Source of the DNA: Streptomyces sp. CB02261
GTDB lineage: Bacteria; Actinomycetota; Actinomycetes; Streptomycetales; Streptomycetaceae
Direction of reading: 5' to 3'
Assembly: GCF_001905665.1 (NCBI RefSeq)
Contig: NZ_LIVX01000013.1
Span: forward strand, 62,001-126,000
DNA length: 64,000 nucleotides
The position numbers and the translations under genes were made by a program. The notes under the pieces are model-generated. The model was given only the letters and a program-made list of their open reading frames with translations. It was not told where the DNA came from and searched no databases. This document shows, piece by piece, positions 25,855 to 33,806 of the stretch (positions are counted from its first letter, which is position 1; each line of letters opens with the position of its first letter).

Positions 25855-26895
25855 CTCCTCCGTCTGCTGTACGTACCGCAGGACGCCCCACATGCTGTGC
25901 TCGTCGGGGGCGTCCTGCGGGCCGTTCTGCTCGCACTGGGCCAGTTCCTTGCGCAGGCCGGCCGCGTCCACGCCGGAACCGATCAGGACGAGCTGGGTGA
26001 GCCGCTCCTCGCCCTCGGGCCACCGCTCGGGGTAGAAGCGCAGGAAGCGGCCCACCGCGTGGACGGTGTAGCGGTTGTCCGGGTCCGCGGCGCCGAAGTC
26101 GACGAAGCCCTTGATCCGGTAGAGGCCCTCGGGGCGGGCGTCCAGGAAGGCCATCAGGCGGCGCGGGTGGAGCGGGGTCGCGGCCGTCAGGGACACGGTC
26201 TCGTACGCCGTGTGCGGGTGGCTGTGCCGGGCGTCCTCGCCCTCCTCGCCGTACAGGATGTCCTCGATGGACATCTGCCCCTCGATCTCCCCCTCGGGGA
26301 CCACCCGGTCGAAGAGCAGCTCCGGGTCGATCCTTCCGTGCGTGGCCTCGACCACGACGGCCTTGCCGGCCAGCCCGGCCACCGTCTCGTGGACGGCGCG
26401 CAGCTCGTCCTCGGGGACCCGGTCGGCCTTGTTCACGACCACGAGGTCGGCGATCGGCAGCTGCCGGTCGGTCTCGGGGTGCCGCTGCCGGGTGGCGGAG
26501 AACTCGGCCGCGTCGACGACCTGGACGAGCCCTCCGTACACGATCCGCTCGTTCTCGCTGGCGAGCACCATGCGGACCAGCTCCTGCGGCTCCGCGAGCC
26601 CGCTCGCCTCGATCACGATGACGTCGAGGCGGGACTCGGGGCGGGTGAGGACCTCCAGGTACTCGTCGAGTTCGCCGGCGTCGACGGCGCAGCAGAGGCA
26701 GCCGTTGCCGAGGGAGACGGTGGAGCCGACCTGCCCGGCGACGCTCATCGCGTCGATGCCGATGTCACCGAAGTCGTTGACCATGACGCCGATGCGGGTG
26801 CCCCGAGCGCTGCGCAGCAGGTGGTTCAGGAGTGTGGTCTTCCCCGCCCCGAGGAACCCGGCCAGGACGACGACGGGGATCTGCTGCGTGGTCAA
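25837..26895 (-). CDS. CobW-family GTPase (metallochaperone-type)
   Basis: 352-residue G3E GTPase of the CobW/COG0523 group. It has the P-loop VVLAGFLGAGKTTLLNHLL, the metal-binding GNGCLCC (CxCC) motif, EASGLAEP for the switch region and NKAD as guanine-specificity motif. A His-rich patch DARHSHPHT and a C-terminal domain (about 230-340) follow. Members deliver zinc or cobalt to target proteins. No Zur-type operator was seen upstream. I place the start at TTG 26895 because GGAGG lies 8 bases before it. The upstream GTG 26931 has no ribosome site. Confidence 0.9.
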   Translation of the reverse strand: MTTQQIPVVVLAGFLGAGKTTLLNHLLRSARGTRIGVMVNDFGDIGIDAMSVAGQVGSTVSLGNGCLCCAVDAGELDEYLEVLTRPESRLDVIVIEASGLAEPQELVRMVLASENERIVYGGLVQVVDAAEFSATRQRHPETDRQLPIADLVVVNKADRVPEDELRAVHETVAGLAGKAVVVEATHGRIDPELLFDRVVPEGEIEGQMSIEDILYGEEGEDARHSHPHTAYETVSLTAATPLHPRRLMAFLDARPEGLYRIKGFVDFGAADPDNRYTVHAVGRFLRFYPERWPEGEERLTQLVLIGSGVDAAGLRKELAQCEQNGPQDAPDEHSMWGVLRYVQQTEEEPEAP

Positions 26896-27011
26896 GGGAC
26901 GTGCCTCCGGTTCTCCTGCGTGCGTGCCCACGGCTGTGGGAAACCCCCAGGATAGGCACCCGCTCCCTCGCCGTTTCCGGTCCTGGCGCGTCGCCCCTTA
27001 CCTTTTCCCTC

Positions 27012-28694
27012 ATGAGCCCCGCAGACACCAGCCCCCCTCGCCCCGGCGCGCGCCGACGGCGGTTCGGGTGGCCTCGGCGGGTGTTCTCGCAGGTCCTGCT
27101 GATGCAGCTGGTCATCGCGACCGGTGTGACCGTGCTCGCCACCGGGCTCTTCCTCGCCCCGCTCAGCGCCCAGCTCGACGACCAGGCGATGCGGCGGGCC
27201 CTGGCCATCGCCGGGTCCACCGCGTCCCCCCGACTGGCCGCGGACCTCACCACGACCCCGCCGTCCGCGCGGGGCCCGGTGCAGACCGAGGCCGAGCGGA
27301 TCCGTGTCTCGACGGGCGCCGAGTACGTCGTGGTCATGGACACACGCGGGGTGCGCTGGTCGCACACCGATCCCGCCGAGATCGGCAGGCGGGTCTCCAC
27401 GGACCCGAGCACCGTCCTCGCCGGGCGCGAGGTGATGGAGATCGACAGCGGCACCCTGGGCCGGTCGGCGCGCGGCAAGACGCCACTGCGGGACGCGGAC
27501 GGGCGGATCGTCGGCGCGATCTCGGTGGGCATCGAGTACGACAGCGTCCGCGACCGGCTCCTCGCCGCGATCCCGGGTCTCCTCGCCTACGCGGGCGGGG
27601 CGCTCGCGGCCGGCGCCCTGGCCGCGTACCTGATCTCGCGGCGCCTCCAGCGGCAGACCCACGACCTGGCCTTCTCCGACATCTCCGCGCTGCTCGCCGA
27701 ACGTGAGGCCATGCTGCACGGCATCCGCGAGGGCGTCGTGGCCCTGGACCGCCACGGCTCCGTGAGGCTCATGAACGACGAGGCGCAGCGGCTTCTCGGC
27801 CTCGGTCCCGAGGCGACGGGCCGGCCGCTCGACGAGGTCCTCGGCCGGGGCCGTACCGCCGACGTCCTCGCGGGTCGGGTGACCGGCGAGGACCTGGTCA
27901 CCGTGCGGGGGCACCGGGTGCTGATCGCCAACCGGATGCCGACCGACGACGGCGGCGCCGTGGCGACCCTCCGCGACCGCACCGAGCTGGAGCGGCTGGG
28001 GCGCGAGCTGGACTCCACCCGGGGGCTGATCGACGCCCTCCGCGCCCAGGACCACGAGCACGCCAACCGCATGCACACCCTGCTCGGTCTCCTGGAGCTG
28101 GAGATGCACGAGGAGGCGGTGGAGTTCGTCACGGAGGTGGTCGGCGTGCACCGGGCGACCGCCGAGCAGGTCACGGAGAAGGTCCACGACCCGCTGCTCG
28201 CGGCACTGCTGGTCGGCAAGGCCACGGTCGCCGCCGAGCGGGGCGTCTCGCTGCGGATCGCCCCGGGCTCGCTGCTGCCGAACCGGCTCGTCGACCCGCG
28301 TGAGCTGGTCACCGTCGTCGGGAACCTGGTCGACAACGCCCTGGACGCCGCGGCGGGCACTCCCGGCGCCCGGATCGACGTCTCCTTCCGCGCCGAGGCC
28401 CGTACGGTCGTGCTGCGGGTCACGGACAGCGGCCCGGGGGTTCCGGAGGAGAGCCGCGAGCTGATCTTCACCGAGGGATGGACGACGAAGGCGCTTCCGT
28501 CCCACGGGAAGCGCGGCCTCGGTCTCGCCCTCGTCCGCCGGCTCGCCGAGCGCCGTGGCGGCTCCGCCCGCGTGGCCGGGGGCCCCGAGGGAGGCGCCGA
28601 GTTCACGGTCGTCCTCCCGGACGCCCTGAGCGAGCCGGAACCCCACCCCTACCCGACGTCGCCGGAACCGGAAGCGGTCGAGGGGGCACGATGA
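27012..28694 (+). CDS. CitA/DcuS-type sensor histidine kinase
   Basis: 560-residue membrane kinase. The first transmembrane helix is at about 28-50. An extracytoplasmic PASC sensor domain follows (about 55-190, with VVVMDTRGVRWSHTDPAEIG and GRIVGAISVGIEY), then a second helix at about 193-213 and a cytoplasmic PAS domain (about 235-330, IREGVVALDRHGSVRLMNDEAQRLLG). The kinase core has the phospho-acceptor His348 in QDHEHANRMH and ATP-binding motifs VVGNLVDNALDAA, DSGPGVP and KRGLGLALVRR. Such kinases sense external C4-dicarboxylates or citrate. The ligand here is unknown. The stop overlaps the regulator gene start by four bases (ATGA). Confidence 0.93.
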   Translation: MSPADTSPPRPGARRRRFGWPRRVFSQVLLMQLVIATGVTVLATGLFLAPLSAQLDDQAMRRALAIAGSTASPRLAADLTTTPPSARGPVQTEAERIRVSTGAEYVVVMDTRGVRWSHTDPAEIGRRVSTDPSTVLAGREVMEIDSGTLGRSARGKTPLRDADGRIVGAISVGIEYDSVRDRLLAAIPGLLAYAGGALAAGALAAYLISRRLQRQTHDLAFSDISALLAEREAMLHGIREGVVALDRHGSVRLMNDEAQRLLGLGPEATGRPLDEVLGRGRTADVLAGRVTGEDLVTVRGHRVLIANRMPTDDGGAVATLRDRTELERLGRELDSTRGLIDALRAQDHEHANRMHTLLGLLELEMHEEAVEFVTEVVGVHRATAEQVTEKVHDPLLAALLVGKATVAAERGVSLRIAPGSLLPNRLVDPRELVTVVGNLVDNALDAAAGTPGARIDVSFRAEARTVVLRVTDSGPGVPEESRELIFTEGWTTKALPSHGKRGLGLALVRRLAERRGGSARVAGGPEGGAEFTVVLPDALSEPEPHPYPTSPEPEAVEGAR

Positions 28695-29380
28695 TCGATG
28701 TGCTCGTCGTGGACGACGATGTGCGGGTGGCCCGGATCAACGCCGCCTACGCCGCCAAGGTGCCCGGCTTCCGGGTCGCCGCCACCGCCCACTCGACCGC
28801 CGAGGCGCTCGCCGCCCTGGACGCGCACCCGGTGGACCTGATCCTCCTCGACCACTACCTCCCGGACGAGAACGGACTCGCGGCCGTACGGGAGCTCCGC
28901 GCCCGTGGCCACCAGTGCGACGTGATCATGGTGACGGCGGCCCGGGACGTGGCCACGGTGCAGGCGGCGATGCGGCACGGCGCCCTCCAGTACCTGGTCA
29001 AACCGTTCAACTTCGCCGGACTGCGAGCCAAGCTGGAGGCGTACGCGACGCTCCGCCACACCCTGGAGAGCGGCGGAGAGGCGGAACAGGCCGAGGTGGA
29101 CCGCATCTTCGGAGCCCTGTCCGCCGGCTCCGTCACCCCGGATCTGCCCAAGGGACACTCCCCCACCACGGCCGAACTGGTCCGTCAGGTCCTGCTCGCC
29201 GCCGACACTCCGCTGTCCGCGCAGGAGATCGCCGAGCGGGCCGGCGTCAGCCGCCAGACGGCCCAGCGCTATCTCAAGCTCCTCGAACGCACCGATCGCG
29301 TCCGTCTCTCGCTCCGGTACGGGGAGACGGGCCGCCCCGAACACCGCTACGTCTGGGTGAGCTCCCCACCCCGCGGCTGA
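28691..29380 (+). CDS. CitB/DcuR-type response regulator
   Basis: 229-residue regulator. The receiver domain (1-120) has the acidic pocket VVDDD (8-10), phospho-Asp54 in LILLDHYLPDENG, and Lys in YLVKPFNF. The C-terminal helix-turn-helix (about 175-215) reads LSAQEIAERAGVSRQTAQRYLKLLE, the CitB class. It is co-translated with the kinase. Genes of this class often control a transporter nearby, and the convergent symporter gene (29411-31003) is the obvious candidate. Confidence 0.93.
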   Translation: MIDVLVVDDDVRVARINAAYAAKVPGFRVAATAHSTAEALAALDAHPVDLILLDHYLPDENGLAAVRELRARGHQCDVIMVTAARDVATVQAAMRHGALQYLVKPFNFAGLRAKLEAYATLRHTLESGGEAEQAEVDRIFGALSAGSVTPDLPKGHSPTTAELVRQVLLAADTPLSAQEIAERAGVSRQTAQRYLKLLERTDRVRLSLRYGETGRPEHRYVWVSSPPRG

Positions 29381-29410
29381 TCCGGCCGATCCGGCCTCCG
29401 AGCCGACCCG

Positions 29411-31003
29411 TCAGACGGCTCCCGCGCCGGTGAGGGCCCGCACCTCGGTCTCGGCGTGCCGTGCCTCGTCGGGCGGCTCCGTCGAGGTGACCGTCCCGAT
29501 CCAGCCCGCGAGGAAGCCGAGCGGGATGGAGACCACTCCCGGGTTCTGCAGCGGGAACAGCTGGAAGTCGACGCCGGGGAAGAGCGCTTCGGGACTGCCG
29601 GAGACGACCGGGGACACCAGCACCAGCAGCACCGCGGGGATCAGTCCGCCGTACACCGACCACACCGCCCCCCGTGTGGTGAACCGCCGCCAGAACAGCG
29701 TGTAGAGCAGCACCGGCAGATTGGCCGAGGCCGCCACCGCGAAGGCGAGGCCCACGAGGAACGCCACGTTGAGGTCGCGGGCGAGCAGCCCCAGGCCGAT
29801 GGCGGCCGCCCCGATCACCGCCGCGGCGATCCGCGCCACGGTCACCTCGCTGTACTGCTTCGCGTGCCGGCGGCGCAGCGAGGCGTACAGGTCGTGGGCG
29901 ACCGAGGCCGATGAGGCGAGGGTGATCCCCGCGACGACGGCCAGGATGGTCGCGAACGCGACGGCGGCGACGATCGCGAAGAGAACGGTGCCACCGGTCG
30001 AGCCCGCTCCCCCGCCGAGTTCGAGGGCGAGCAGCGGTACGGCGGTGTTCCCGGACGCGTTGGAGGCGCGGACCTCGTCGGAGCCGATCAGGGCCGCCGC
30101 GCCGAAGCCGAGCACGATGGTCATCAGGTAGAAGCTGCCGATGAGCCCGATGGCCCAGACGACGGAGCGACGGGCGGCCCTGGCGGTCGGCACGGTGTAG
30201 AAGCGCGCCAGGATGTGCGGCAGTCCCGCCGTGCCGAGCACCAGGGCGATGCCGAGGCTGATGAAGTCGAGGCGTGCCGTCCAGTCCCCGCCGTAGCGGA
30301 GTCCGGGGGCGAGGAACCCCAGTCCGTGACCGCTGCGTTCGGCCGCGGTGGACAGCAGGTTGTTCACGTCGCCGTGGAACCGGAGCAGCACGAGAACGGT
30401 GAGCGCGATCGTGCCCGCCATGAGCAGGACGGCCTTGACGATCTGGATCCAGGTGGTGGCCCGCATGCCGCCCAGCGACACGTAGACCACCATGAGCGCG
30501 CCCACGCCGATCACCGTCCACGAGCGGGCCGCCTCACCGGTGCCGCCGAGCAACAGGGCGACCAGACTCCCGGCGCCGACCATCTGGGCGACGAGGTACA
30601 GCACGGAGACGGCCACCGAGGACGTCCCGGCGGCGATCCGCACCGGTCGCTCGGCCATCCGGGCGGCGACGACGTCGGCCAGCGTGAACCGGCCGCAGTT
30701 GCGCACCAGTTCGGCCACCAGCAGCAGCACGACCAGCCAGGCGACCAGGAATCCCACCGAGTACAGCATGCCGTCGTAGCCGTAGAGCGCGATCAGCCCG
30801 GAGATGCCGAGGAAGGAGGCCGCGGACATGTAGTCACCGGCGATGGCGAAACCGTTCTCCAGGGGCGAGAACAGCCTGCCCCCGGCATAGAACTCCTCCG
30901 CCGAACCGTGCCGGTTGCGGCTCACCCAGGTGGTGATGCCCAGGGTGACGGCGATGAAGGCACTGAACAACAGCAGCGCCAGGGTCTGGTGGTCTCCGGT
31001 CAC
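29411..31003 (-). CDS. Sodium/solute symporter (ActP-like cation-acetate symporter)
   Basis: 530-residue transporter of the sodium:solute symporter family with about 13 hydrophobic helices. Typical stretches are SAEEFYAGGRLFSPLENGFAIAGDYMSAASFLG, ELVRNCGRFTLADVVAARM, and GLPHILARFYTVP with the ion-coupling region. ActP-type carriers bring in acetate or other short monocarboxylates. The start GTG 31003 overlaps the stop of the DUF485 gene by four bases (GTGA), the common arrangement for actP. It is convergent with the CitAB-type system. Confidence 0.92.
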   Translation of the reverse strand: MTGDHQTLALLLFSAFIAVTLGITTWVSRNRHGSAEEFYAGGRLFSPLENGFAIAGDYMSAASFLGISGLIALYGYDGMLYSVGFLVAWLVVLLLVAELVRNCGRFTLADVVAARMAERPVRIAAGTSSVAVSVLYLVAQMVGAGSLVALLLGGTGEAARSWTVIGVGALMVVYVSLGGMRATTWIQIVKAVLLMAGTIALTVLVLLRFHGDVNNLLSTAAERSGHGLGFLAPGLRYGGDWTARLDFISLGIALVLGTAGLPHILARFYTVPTARAARRSVVWAIGLIGSFYLMTIVLGFGAAALIGSDEVRASNASGNTAVPLLALELGGGAGSTGGTVLFAIVAAVAFATILAVVAGITLASSASVAHDLYASLRRRHAKQYSEVTVARIAAAVIGAAAIGLGLLARDLNVAFLVGLAFAVAASANLPVLLYTLFWRRFTTRGAVWSVYGGLIPAVLLVLVSPVVSGSPEALFPGVDFQLFPLQNPGVVSIPLGFLAGWIGTVTSTEPPDEARHAETEVRALTGAGAV

Positions 31004-31485
31004 CGCTGCGCCACCCCCCGGGTCATCTCCTGCGTGTCCCACCGCAGGTCCAGCGCGGCCCGGTCCCTGCGCAGCCGCGCATGGCGTGCGTAGGCCCAGG
31101 TGAGCAGGAAGGTGGTGAGGAACTGTCCCAGCCCCGCGACCATCGCCACGTTCACCACTCCGGCGACCGGCCGGGCCATGAGCCCCGGTGCGGCGGTCGC
31201 CGCCACGACGTAGGCGAGGTACCAGAGGAGGAACGCGAGGGCGGCGGGGAACACGAACCGGCGGTAGCGGCTGCGCACTTCCTGGAAGGCGGGGCTCCGC
31301 TGCACTTCCAGATAGATCTCCGCCGTGCTGTGGACCCACTGCCGCGGCACCGCGCCGGGGCGGCCGTCGCCGGGCGCCCCGGCCTCGGCCCGCTCGTCGC
31401 GGCCGGAGGCCGTCGCGTCGTACCAGGGGTCGTCGACCGGCATCGCCGGAACGCCGAGCCCCTCCTGCTTGTCCACCTGCTCCAC
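31000..31485 (-). CDS. DUF485 family membrane protein
   Basis: 161-residue protein. About 65 disordered N-terminal residues precede the DUF485 domain (EIYLEVQRSPAFQEVRSRYRRFVFPAALAFLLWYLAYVV), which has two transmembrane helices. It ends in a basic cytoplasmic tail. DUF485 proteins are regularly encoded directly ahead of ActP-type symporters and are thought to be accessory subunits. GTG 31485 is preferred because AAGGAGAG stands 7 bases before it. The frame continues to a TTG at 31530 with no ribosome site. Confidence 0.9.
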   Translation of the reverse strand: MEQVDKQEGLGVPAMPVDDPWYDATASGRDERAEAGAPGDGRPGAVPRQWVHSTAEIYLEVQRSPAFQEVRSRYRRFVFPAALAFLLWYLAYVVAATAAPGLMARPVAGVVNVAMVAGLGQFLTTFLLTWAYARHARLRRDRAALDLRWDTQEMTRGVAQR

Positions 31486-31583
31486 CGGCCAACTCTCCTT
31501 GTCAGCGAACCGTTTCGGCCGCGTGCCCAAGGATGGACAGAGCGGGAAGATCCCGGACTCTTCTCCTCCTCCTGTTCACCCCA

Positions 31584-32501
31584 TCAGGTGACTCTTCTCC
31601 CAGGTGCCCTGACCAGACCGTGCTGATATGCGTACCGCACGGCCTGTGCCCGGTCGCGGACTCCCGTCTTGGCGAAGAGATTGTTGATGTGGGTCTTCAC
31701 CGTGGCCGTGGAGATCCGCAGCCGACCCGCGATCTCCTGGTTGGAGAGCCCGTCGGCGACGAGCACGAGCACCTCGGTCTCCCGCTCCGTGAGCCCGTCG
31801 GCCCCCGGAACGACAGGCGCACCAGGCGCCGGGACCCCCTCCGTACCCGCCCCCGGAGCTCCGGAGGACTTGGGCCACCGGTAGCGGTCGTTCCGCTCCG
31901 TCTCCTCGGCCGACCGGACTCCGCCGACGGGCCGGGCTCCGCCGGCCCGCAAGGTCTCCTCCGGCGGCTCGGTCCGCTGGGTCCGCCCACCGGTCCGCTC
32001 GGTGGACCCACCGATCCGCTCGCCGGTCAGCTCGGTCCGCTCGCCGGTCCGCTCAGGCCTCTCCAACAACTGCTCCAGCAGCCGCCGCTGCACGGTGGGC
32101 GAGAGGCCCGCTCGCCCGTCGGTCACGTCACGCAGGGCCCGTACGATCTCCTCCCCGCCGGCGTCCTTGGTCAGGTACCCCCGCGCTCCCGCCCGCAGTG
32201 CCGGGAACAGCGAGTCGTCGTCGGCGTACGTGGTGAGCACGACGATCTCCGTCCCGGGGTGCCGCTCACGGATCCGGCGGGTGGCCTCGACCCCGTCGCA
32301 CCGGGGCATCCGCAGATCCATCAGGACCACGTCAGGTGTGAGTTCGGCGGTCAGTGCCACCGCCTCCTCCCCGTCCCGCGCCGCTCCGACGACCTCGACC
32401 CCGGGAAGCAGCCCCAGGAGCATCACGATCCCCTCACGAACCACGGCCTGGTCGTCGGCGACCACCACCCGCACGACCGGCGTCGTCTCGTCGCCGCTCA
32501 T
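31584..32501 (-). CDS. NarL/LuxR-type response regulator with extended linker
   Basis: 305-residue regulator. The receiver domain (about 8-125) has ADDQ and phospho-Asp62 in VVLMDLRMPRCDG, then the Thr/Lys switch in VVLTTYADDD and YLTKDAG. The LuxR helix-turn-helix is at about 235-295 (GLTERETEVLVLVADGLSNQEIAGRLRISTATVKTHINNLFAKT). Usual NarL proteins are near 215-225 residues. The excess lies in a 90-residue Arg/Thr/Glu/Pro-rich linker (about 145-235). Its start overlaps the stop of the kinase gene by four bases (ATGA). Confidence 0.92.
   Translation of the reverse strand: MSGDETTPVVRVVVADDQAVVREGIVMLLGLLPGVEVVGAARDGEEAVALTAELTPDVVLMDLRMPRCDGVEATRRIRERHPGTEIVVLTTYADDDSLFPALRAGARGYLTKDAGGEEIVRALRDVTDGRAGLSPTVQRRLLEQLLERPERTGERTELTGERIGGSTERTGGRTQRTEPPEETLRAGGARPVGGVRSAEETERNDRYRWPKSSGAPGAGTEGVPAPGAPVVPGADGLTERETEVLVLVADGLSNQEIAGRLRISTATVKTHINNLFAKTGVRDRAQAVRYAYQHGLVRAPGRRVT
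31970..32065. repeat. Degenerate short repeats encoding the regulator linker
   Basis: A run of imperfect units close to CGGTCCGCTCGC, recurring about every 12-15 bases, encodes the TGER/TERTG-like linker of the response regulator. It looks like slippage-driven expansion. Confidence 0.6.
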
Positions 32502-33709
32502 GCCGGCACCCGCAGCCGCACGGCGAACCCCTGGCCCTCGGGCCCCGCGTCCAGGCTGCCGCCGAGGAGTTCGGCCCGCTCTCTCATACCGAGCAGCCCG
32601 TACCCGGAGCCGGAGGAGCCGAGCCCGTGGCCCGCCGGTGTCCCCTGGGCCGTCGGCGGCCCCGAGTCGCGTATCTCCAGGGAGATCCCGTCCGCCTCGT
32701 AGACGAACCGGATGCGGGTCCGTGCGCCCGGGGCGTGCTTGCGCACGTTCGTCAGGGCTTCCTGCGCGACCCGCCGCACCGCCTGGGAGGCCTCGACGGG
32801 CAGGTGCCGACGCTCGCCGCTGACGTCGACCTCCGCGTGGTCCTCCCGCGCCAGCTCCCGCAGGTAGTCCTCGACGGGCACCATGTCGCCTCGCAGCGCC
32901 GACAGCGCGTGTCGGGTCTCGGCAAGGCCCTCTCTGGCCATCAGCCGGGCGGACGTCACATGCTGGAGGATCTCCGCCCGGTCCGCTCCCGCCTCGATCT
33001 GCAGCCGGGCGACCTCCAGGTGCACCATCTGGGCGGAGAGGCTGTGGGCGAGCACGTCATGTATCTCCCGGGCGATCCTCGCCCGCTCGGCGAGCGCCGC
33101 CGAAGCGGCCTCGGCCTCTCGGGCCAGCCTCTCCTGGGCGAGAAGCTGGAACCCCGCACCCCGCGCCTGGGCGTCCAGTCTCAGCGAGTAGCCGGCGAGC
33201 AGCACGGCCCCGGTCGTCAGGGCGGCCCCCAGGACGCCGCTCTCGTCGGCCTGCACGAACCCGGGCACGAGCACCGCCACGGTGGCCAGGGCGGCCGGCA
33301 GCGGCAGCCGCTCCATCGCCATGATCGAGACGACTATCCACATCACGGTCGCCGGTGTCGGGGCGCCGGCCGCGTGTGCCCCGAGCCCGCAGAGCGCCAT
33401 CGCCCCGAGGAGCCCCAGGGACGCCGCCACCCGGTGGTCGAGGGTCGCGTGGTGATAGCCCAGGCCGGCCGCCACGCAGAGCCCGAAGCCGATCGGCGGC
33501 AGAGCCGCGTACCAGCCGTCGAACGCCCCCGACGTGTAACAGCCGGCCACCATCCAGACGCTCAGGCCCGCGATGATGCTGTAGTCGATGACGACACGGC
33601 CCCGAGGCACGCCCACGCGGGTGAGCGCCTCCCGTGAGGGCCAGGCCCTCCAAGAGCTCTGCTGGTCCGCGTCGCCCCTCGTAGGCGCTCGGCCGCGCTT
33701 CTCGTCCAT
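32498..33709 (-). CDS. NarX/LiaS-type sensor histidine kinase
   Basis: 403-residue kinase with five or six N-terminal membrane helices (about 38-175) and almost no extracytoplasmic domain. A HisKA_3 dimerisation domain follows with His217 in RIAREIHDVLAHSLSAQMVHLEVAR, then a C-terminal HATPase (AQEALTNVRKHAPGA, DSGPP, GLLGMRERAELLGGSL). The architecture suggests sensing within the membrane. ATG 33709 follows GGGGGA. It is upstream of, and coupled to, its NarL-type regulator. Confidence 0.92.
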   Translation of the reverse strand: MDEKRGRAPTRGDADQQSSWRAWPSREALTRVGVPRGRVVIDYSIIAGLSVWMVAGCYTSGAFDGWYAALPPIGFGLCVAAGLGYHHATLDHRVAASLGLLGAMALCGLGAHAAGAPTPATVMWIVVSIMAMERLPLPAALATVAVLVPGFVQADESGVLGAALTTGAVLLAGYSLRLDAQARGAGFQLLAQERLAREAEAASAALAERARIAREIHDVLAHSLSAQMVHLEVARLQIEAGADRAEILQHVTSARLMAREGLAETRHALSALRGDMVPVEDYLRELAREDHAEVDVSGERRHLPVEASQAVRRVAQEALTNVRKHAPGARTRIRFVYEADGISLEIRDSGPPTAQGTPAGHGLGSSGSGYGLLGMRERAELLGGSLDAGPEGQGFAVRLRVPA

Positions 33710-33764
33710 GCCCGTCCCCCTCCGTCACCTCGATGCTACGGAGAGTCGGCGGTCCTGTGATCGG

Positions 33765-33797
33765 CCCGTGGGTGGAGCGTTCGGCTCCACCCACGGG
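33765..33797. terminator. parE terminator
   Basis: Perfect 14-bp stem CCCGTGGGTGGAGC / GCTCCACCCACGGG with a 5-base loop, 10 bases past the parE stop on the minus strand. Confidence 0.8.
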
Positions 33798-33806
33798 TGG
33801 AGTGAC

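Noticed and set aside
31574-31584. GTTCACCCCAT as a further PHO-type unit
   Set aside because: It is a single unit with no second repeat, placed at the end of a gene. It is likely chance in GC-rich DNA.
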